Assembly: GCF_022201045.2 (NCBI RefSeq)
Contig: NC_068557.1
Location: 24,405,501 to 24,469,500, forward strand
DNA length: 64,000 nt
Source of the DNA: Citrus sinensis
Taxonomy: Eukaryota > Streptophyta > Magnoliopsida > Sapindales > Rutaceae
Direction of reading: 5' to 3'
Shown: piece by piece, positions 57,119-64,000 of the stretch
Layout of the letters: the number at the start of each line of letters is the position of its first letter
Numbering within the stretch: the first letter of the stretch is position 1
Notes under the pieces: generated by a model
The model's database searches: none
What the model was told of the DNA's origin: nothing
Seen by the model: only the letters and a program-made list of their open reading frames with translations
Made by a program: the position numbers and the translations under genes

Positions 57119-59419
57119 AGTCACAATCTTAAAAGTATCTTTTATTAATTTAGCCATTATTATCTATTAGATTAAGATTAATGATTATTTAATGTGTATT
57201 ATTGCATCCATCCATCCATCCTCAACTCTAATCATCACAGGTATGTTCCAAATGTGTCAATCTAGAGATGATGTGTTAATTTAGTTAGTTTCTTTCCTTT
57301 TATCTATCACTTACCTCTATACTGTTCGAATATATTATTATTTTTATTAAATAATAAATTTTTATTTATAGTTCTTATAAATTAGATTCTAAATGCATAT
57401 TTACTTGTCACACGGATTACAAAAAAATAAATTGCAACCAATAAATATTAAGTAAATGACCCATTTATCTTTTTTTTCATTTATCCTTTTAGTGTCATAG
57501 AAATTTTTTGTATTACGAGAGATTACTGAAATTGTTGTAGAAGCACAATCTCCCTAATAATTAATTGGCTTGTCTTGGAAATATATCTTATGATCCTCCA
57601 TACCAACTGCTAATAAATTAATGCATGGATAAAGTTTAATAAATCCGAAACAGATTGCCCGTTCTCTTTCAATAGAAAAATAAATCAGATTCTTATAAGG
57701 CAAGTAGGCAGCTAAACACAAAGATAATGCATTGTTATTAAAGTACTTCGGGTGACTCAATATGAATCATGTGATTTAAACACTGTGAGGGGATCAAAGT
57801 CGATCACTAGGCAGGTGCAATTATCAATTCAGCTGTTAATTAATAAATGATGAATAACATAAATGTCAACTACCATGAGATAATGGTTTATATTTTTTTT
57901 AAGAAATGACGATTCTTACAAGAAATATATTTTCTTCTTTTATTTCTTTTCTGATGGGTAGGTGATTCGACATGAAATGTATACGTATAATAGCATCTAC
58001 GAAGATATCAATCTCAATTGAGCAAGTGAGATTTTGAATTCAACTCTCTTCGAGAGATATTTCTTTTTCTTTTATTTTATATTTTTCAATATCTCTTCAT
58101 ATATAAAATTTTTAAAAAAATCTACGTAATCCGAGTAAAATTGCAAGTTATATAAATATATTTATATAGCCACCATGAGAAGTGTCCTTTCATTTGGGAG
58201 GGGCAAATATGAATTTAATCTAACCGATGGTCAAAACTCGAAAAGATGTCAATTTCTTAAGATTTACAAAATCTAATTAGATTATGATTTGAAAAATATT
58301 TAAAAACACTTCTCCCCTACCACGACGCGTTATCTGTAGAGTGATTTTAACAGAAATTAGAGATTTTTTTTTAACAATTCACACGGAATAAAAATAATAA
58401 TAACAACGATTAAAAAAATACAGAAAAGCTACAGCCTCGGATGTGCTATTAATTAGAACTTAATAAGTGATCAACACCAACTCCTATACAATAATTATTG
58501 AATCACGCCGACTTTCCATGAAAATACAAAAATAAGTCATACAATCAGTGCTGATAGTGACCCTTACTCACCACAGATCGTATAATTGATTCACAATTTT
58601 CCAAGCGACAAAAGGACGATAGTGAAATAAACGATTTGGTAAGACATTTGGACATCAATGGTAACGCGATATGATCTATAAATGAAATCTCAAAAATATG
58701 AAATGATCACAGTATTGGATCCATCATAAGAAATTAAGAAAGTTAAAGAAGAGAGAGATCTCATACAAACTTTAGATTTAACACATGAAATAATCACAGT
58801 AGTTAATAAGAAAGTACAAACATCAGCAAAATATCATATTTACAATTAATCTTCATCAAGTTGAAATACAGTCATGAATGATAGGTGTGTATGCCTGAAT
58901 TCTGCCTATATTTGTTATCAACAGAAATAATTCCACAGAAAGCCAGAATTTACCATATTTTACATATCTCAAGTGTCATACAGAACAGTGGATACAATAA
59001 TTATAGTTTGATTCTTCCTCGCCTTACAATTAGTACATCGCTATCCTTTGTGTCGATGAGGAGTGGTGATAACCACCTACAACTGCTTTACTAGAGTTGA
59101 TAATCTAGATGGGTATGCAGGCATAATAGTATATTATTAGTATCCTGAGCAATTGAGATGGACTCGAGCCAATAATCAACCTCCTCTGGCCCCAATAGCA
59201 CCCGCTGCTCTTTGAACATTCATATAGAAGCTTCTTTAACATACCAAGCAGAGATGATAACTGATATACTGAACTTCTTAGGTTTTTTATTCCTCTATGT
59301 ATAATTGAGTATTTACACACACACACACGCACGCACACATATGTACGGCTGAAAGCCTACAGGCTTACAAAATTCAGCTTTTGGAAAACAATGGGGAAAG
59401 GACTTACAAGTGATTTGTC
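57119..59419. other. intergenic; 57880-58460 is a duplicated MLP flank
   Basis: No gene. Words at 57955-58010 (taggtgattcgacatgaaat...gtat) and at 58430-58450 (gcctcggat) match 51355-51400 and 51538-51545 in the same order, so a third copy of the MLP 3' flank seems to lie here without its gene. The last 300 bases hold the EamA-gene 3' region with an (AC)n run at 59315-59338. Confidence 0.5.
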
Positions 59420-62400
59420 TTACTTTTTCAATAGATTAGGAACATCCTCTCTGGAAGTGACAGCAGCTGGAGAGGTAGAGAAACCATTTTGCTTGTTCAA
59501 TTCGAGTTTTTGATCTGCTTTCTTACTTCTCTTTTCATCTTCATTGCAATTACTGGGAGATGATGACCCAAATATCTGCACCGTTAAGCTTCCAACTACA
59601 TGGAGATGAAAACACTTGTCAGCACACCAATAAGATGCACATAGATATGCCTCAATTTTGGAAGGAGAAGTCCTCATTCAGAATCTGAAGATGCCATCAG
59701 GTTTTATGGTAGAGGCTAGAGAGTAGAGAGTGGTTGTGGTGGTAATTGTACTCGGAATTCAGCTAGTGGTCTGAGTCAAATTGTTGTGTGCAAAAAAAAA
59801 ATCTGATTTTCTTCAAACTTGTACAGAGATTATTTAACACTGTCTGAATGCATTGGGGTAATATTTTCCATCCCCTCAAAAAATAGATATGATCCTTCAG
59901 TGTTTTTACAGTTATCATGGTGCAGCAAGCAAACAACAGAAGAGAGTCACAGAAACCGGCCAGATTTAATCCAGAGGAAAATAAATTTGACAAATTTGAG
60001 AAGGGGACAAAAAGGAAAGAATATGACTACATGCATATCCAATTTTGTATGTAAAATTTAAGAAATATAAAACCACTCTTACCTAACACAAGAGCAGCAC
60101 CAAGCCAACCAGTTGCACCCCACCTTTCACCAAGGATGAACCACGCAAAACCAGCACCCCAGACGGGCTCCAACCCATATATTATTGCTGTCTCTGTTGC
60201 TGACACATCACGCATTGCAGCCATCTGCAAAGTCGACTAGTTTTTTACGAAAAAACTTCCAGAAATATGTTTCATATGGAAAGATTAATTAAAAATGTTT
60301 TATTACTAGTAGAAAATACGGAATGTGAGATCTTCCGGATGTTTCCTTTCTTATTTTATTTTTTCTCATTTAAAGTAATTCAAGTTACAAATTAAAAACC
60401 GAAACTTGGGAGCATAGGACTAAAGATACAGGAAAAGACCTCTGGAATTTACAGCTTTTGTCAGGATACTAAAATTAGATGAAAGGAAAATACGGAATGT
60501 GAGATCATCCAGATGTTTCCTTTCTTCTATATTTTTTTCCCCCCTTCATTCAAAGTAACTCAAGTTATGAAAATAAACACCGAAACTCGGAAGCACAGGA
60601 CTAAAGATACAAACAAGAAAAGACCACTGGAATTTACAGCTTTCCTTGGGGTACTAAAACTAGATGAGAAAGACCAAAATAGTGAGTTAAGCTATAATAC
60701 AAAACACATTACTCTGAAAGCTGGGGGGTTTTGCCTCATCAGTCCAATCTACAACTTGAGGCTTCCATGAAGTCAAAGGCGCTCAGGAAGCCAATTTGAG
60801 TAGCAGAAATAGAATGATATCATCATAAGGGAGAATGAGAAGAAAATGTGTACCAAAATGCCCAAAAAGTTCTTTTAAACTTGAATTTTCTCACCAGAAC
60901 CTTAAAGAACATACCTAAAGTGTGTGGCATGTACTTTAGATATAGGGGTCTATCTTGTAAAAGAACGATGCAATGGTTGTAGATGGATGAGGTGATCAAC
61001 ACTGACAGATTTGGCTTCGAAATTAGAAATGAAGAGAAAAGACTGGCTATGTGTTAGTAGAAATACGAAAGAGGAAGTGGTGGGGAGGAGTACGATGTGA
61101 TGTTTAATAGAGATTGACAAAACTAGAGTTAGGAAGGAAAATCAAGGTTCTGCTGCTGATTCAGAAAAAGAGCAATGTACAATGAATTTGGAGAGACTGG
61201 AGAGACGAAATAAAAGCCCCATAAAAGAATAAAGAAGCGAGAGAAAAGGGATAAAACTGAGCAAAACGCCTTCCAGAGACCAAAATAAATGATGGTCAAT
61301 CATAAATCAAAACCTATATCAGAGTTCACAGGCTTATATAAAACTTCTTTCAGTTATCCTAATAAGATATGCATTCCCAAGAAACTAGTGATCTAGAAAA
61401 TCTTAATCCTCAAAACTTAAAATCGAGCAACTTAACACAGGATGAAGTATCCTGAATTTGCAAAAGCTGCACAAGTAAATACTTGTAACTGCTAAATATT
61501 TACCCTGCAATTAATCATCAACTATACAAAGACCCTCAACTCAAAGCATCTAAATTACTAAATCTTAGAATTATGTAGAATCTAGCACAAAAATCTTCTC
61601 TCCATGGGAAATTTCAATACCTCTATCCATAAACATAACCCTGTTGAGAATATGCCTGTGTAAAGTGCAGGTATCCATGGAAATGCAACCATCCAATCCC
61701 AGAACATAGTCCACGTCCAAGATGATGGGTCAGAACCCTGGGTGCCACCAAGCGAGCCTCCAATAAAATACCAGACTGCTGACAACAGAGCAATAACGCA
61801 TACCTGAATGCATAACATTGATCAACCAATGCACGAAGACGAACACAGCATGGTTTTGATGAACACAGCATGGTTTTAACTAAAAACATATTTAGAATAT
61901 ACTAACCTCATATCCTAGGAGGGGCAAAAAGTCCTTTTTATTCGTGCTCCTTGAAATGTGCTCCGTTCTTAGCATATGGATTCCAAAAAACACTGCACTT
62001 AAGAAGTTTAACAGATCTCCAACCTGAATTGTTATAGAACATATTATTAGAACAAAGATGAAAGCTATATTTAGTTTTAAGTCTTTGAAAGTATACTAAT
62101 GCATACAGTTGGTTCGTCATCAAATGAACTAAGAAACTTATGCGAACAGAGAAACAGCTCATAATTAAGAACACACGTACACTTGGAGGAGATCCACTGG
62201 ATTCCAGCAATGCAACTCCTAAGATAGACATAACAGCACCAAACCAGGTACGAGCAGGAACTATTGCTCCTAACATACCATCAAGCAAGGGAACAACTAT
62301 TACCTGATAAATTCAGGTAAAATATGCCATAAATGTACCTTTGAAGCTCTGCAGACAACAGGGAGCTTTCTTTGATAAGGTTAACAGATTAATCGAAAAA

Positions 62401-63375
62401 CTTACGGTGAACATTGAAATGAATGAGGCACGTCCAGCATCGGAAGTTTCAAGTCCAAGTGCCTGCATTAGGTATCCTAGACTAACCCACACACCCAATT
62501 CAAACCCAGCATTTCGGGTATGAACCTCATCTCGTGCTCGCAGAACAAACGGAATGAATGGGATTGCAGACAAAGCAAATCTGACAACAGTGAAGGCTGA
62601 TGGATCTGTGATCGCTTCAACCTCTTTTATAACTGGAATGTTACTAGCTACAAGAAGAAAGGGAAGCAAAGTTAAAATTGCGAGCAGTGGATACTGGATG
62701 GATTAGAATGAACGAAAATACACTGGCACTAATTATGGCTGTTAGTTAATTAGAGAGAAAAATATAGCATTTTGCCAGACTTAAAATGAATGAATGCAGG
62801 CAACCACGTGTGCCTATGCATCTATGATGCCTGCCTAATTGACTATGAAATAGATTGATAAACTTAACTAAAATTCATTGATCAAAACCAGTCATTTTCC
62901 TCAATTTTCTTGGCAACCAAACAGAAGCAGGCTTACCGTAAACAACGGTGATGGCATTGAGGAGAATGATGCTCCTAACTTTCTTAGAGGCAAATAATAT
63001 CCTGCGCCAAAGAGATCGCTTTCCAAAGAGAGACTTGAAACCCCAAGCTCGAACTCCATCCTTGGAGTTGGAGACCGAAGTAACGTCGTTTTTTGAATTG
63101 CAATAAGCAACTGTATTTGGTTTCGAGCTACAAGCTGTAGCGGAATCAATCCACTTTCTCGGTCTCGAAACTGATTTAGTGCAAGTAACAGAAGAAAAAT
63201 CGGAGTCGTGCAAAGCAGTAGCGGTAAAATGAGGTCGGTTAACGTAGTGGCACTGGCAGCAGATGAAAATAGACGAATTGGAGGGAACAGTAGAGAGGTC
63301 AGCCGTAGAGCAATCTGAAGCTATCTTCGTTGACCATCTTGATAGAGTTAGAGAGACCGGAGCCGTTGTGGCCAT
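59420..63375 (-). CDS. EamA/DMT-superfamily membrane transporter, predicted plastid-targeted, 473 aa
   Basis: Seven exons on the - strand: 63375-62937, 62647-62406, 62303-62181, 62023-61907, 61803-61621, 60224-60083 and 59595-59420. All introns are GT-AG; the continuous frame is 473 residues. The first 110 residues are Ser/Thr-rich and hydrophilic (MATTAPVSLTLSRWSTK), typical of a plastid transit peptide, before helix 1 (SIILLNAITVVYASNIPVIK). Two EamA repeats follow: FTVVRFALSAIPFIPFVLRA, GYLMQALGLETSDAGRASFI, GAVMSILGVALLESSG; then FFGIHMLRTEHISR, PWIPALYTGIFSTGLCLWIE and the C-terminal signature ATETAIIYGLEPVWGAGFAW, GATGWLGAALVL. This pattern is that of drug/metabolite transporters with about ten helices; the substrate is unknown. 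The tail after SLTVQIFGSSSP is polar. The only upstream in-frame extension starts with GTG, so ATG 63375 was chosen. Confidence 0.9.
60312..60671. repeat. tandem duplication of about 174 bp in an intron
   Basis: Unit 1 starts at 60312 and unit 2 at 60486, both gaaaatacggaatgtgagat. They stay alignable to about 60671 with roughly 15% difference and small indels. Located in intron 5 (60225-61620) of the EamA gene. Confidence 0.85.
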
Positions 63376-64000
63376 ATCTTGAGTTGAGACTGCGGGTGAG
63401 AGCAGTCTCTCTGCTTCTCTCTTCAGAGATCTTGTCGACGCCGAGTTGAATGCTACCACGTAAGCAAAAAAGTTTCAGATCTTTTGGCGATTCGAGTGAG
63501 TGTGATACTCGTGTCGGATCTTCGTTGGATGATTACGAGGTTTGGTAAATAGACAATAAGTCATAAAATTACAAATTCTAACCAAAGTTGGTGAGAATGG
63601 TTCGATACTCTCACTCTTTAAAAGAGATTAAAAATTTAAGTTTCACTCGTGTGTAAAGTTATTATTTTATTTAGTACTTTATTTTTTATGGACCGATCCG
63701 AATGAGAATTGGTTTAAATTATAATATGAGACTTAAAAATATCTCCCACAATTAAGATCCGCCCAATAGCACCTCCTGCTCCTAGTTCAGAAAAAAAAAT
63801 TACAAATTCCAAGTCTCGGTTTGTGAACGGAAATTGAAGTGAAAACGCGTATTAATAATGGCAATATCAAGAAAAATAACAACGGGGAGACTATTTTTTT
63901 TTTTTTTGAAAAGAACAACGGGGAGACTATGACATAAGGGAGAAGGAGCAGTTTTAATTTTTTTTTTTTCTAATAACGATGACTAATTAGTCGTATCAGA
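63376..64000. other. 5' flank of the EamA gene, no gene seen
   Basis: Leader and promoter region. Low-complexity T runs at 63894-63907 and 63959-63969. A short segment ggttcgatactctc (63599-63612) could be a SINE box-B relic, but nothing else supports it. Confidence 0.45.

Noticed and set aside
63376..63459. Longer N terminus for the EamA transporter starting at 63459
   Set aside because: The codon there is GTG; the first ATG is 63375, which also starts a good transit peptide.

Overview
Plant nuclear DNA. Split genes with GT-AG introns, TATA-type promoters, Ty1/copia and LINE retrotransposons, tRNA-derived SINEs and hAT-type elements all point to a eudicot. My guess is a woody rosid such as Citrus, but this was not checked against any database. 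The sequence is AT-rich, and intergenic stretches are mostly decayed transposons. Left part (2.7-13 kb): a C2-domain CAR-type ABA-signalling protein and a plastid-targeted phosphoglucomutase-like enzyme lie on the + strand, followed by the first of a series of major latex protein-like (MLP, Bet v 1 fold) genes on the - strand. Exons can be placed to the base for all three. This CAR / PGM-like / MLP order matches, from memory, the Arabidopsis block At1g70790 to At1g70890. Middle and right (12-57 kb): an MLP cluster, all on the - strand, with four intact genes (starts at 12730, 33601, 52519 and 57005) and at least four broken copies (26.5, 35.2, 45.5-46.0 and 50.4-50.7 kb). The four intact genes share an exactly conserved architecture: a 187-nt first exon, a phase-1 intron and a 275-278-nt second exon. 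Two fragments of the PGM-like gene (12.9 and 26.8 kb) sit about 180-190 bp upstream of two MLP copies, which shows that an MLP-PGM unit was duplicated. Transposons have split the cluster: a decayed LINE carrying a whole copia element with 512-bp LTRs (16.5-25.9 kb); SINEs with target-site duplications; a P450 gene fragment (32 kb); a - strand copia element with 772-bp LTRs and a TTTCT duplication (35.6-41.7 kb); at least six hAT-like non-autonomous elements; and a 1.9-kb LTR element with an internal inverted LTR (54.2-56.1 kb). Two unrelated housekeeping genes also lie here: ALG8 (42.5-44.9 kb, +), the ER glucosyltransferase of N-glycan precursor assembly, and a predicted plastid EamA/DMT membrane transporter (59.4-63.4 kb, -). 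All exon boundaries were derived by eye from splice sites, reading frame and recalled family sequences; none was tested with transcripts.
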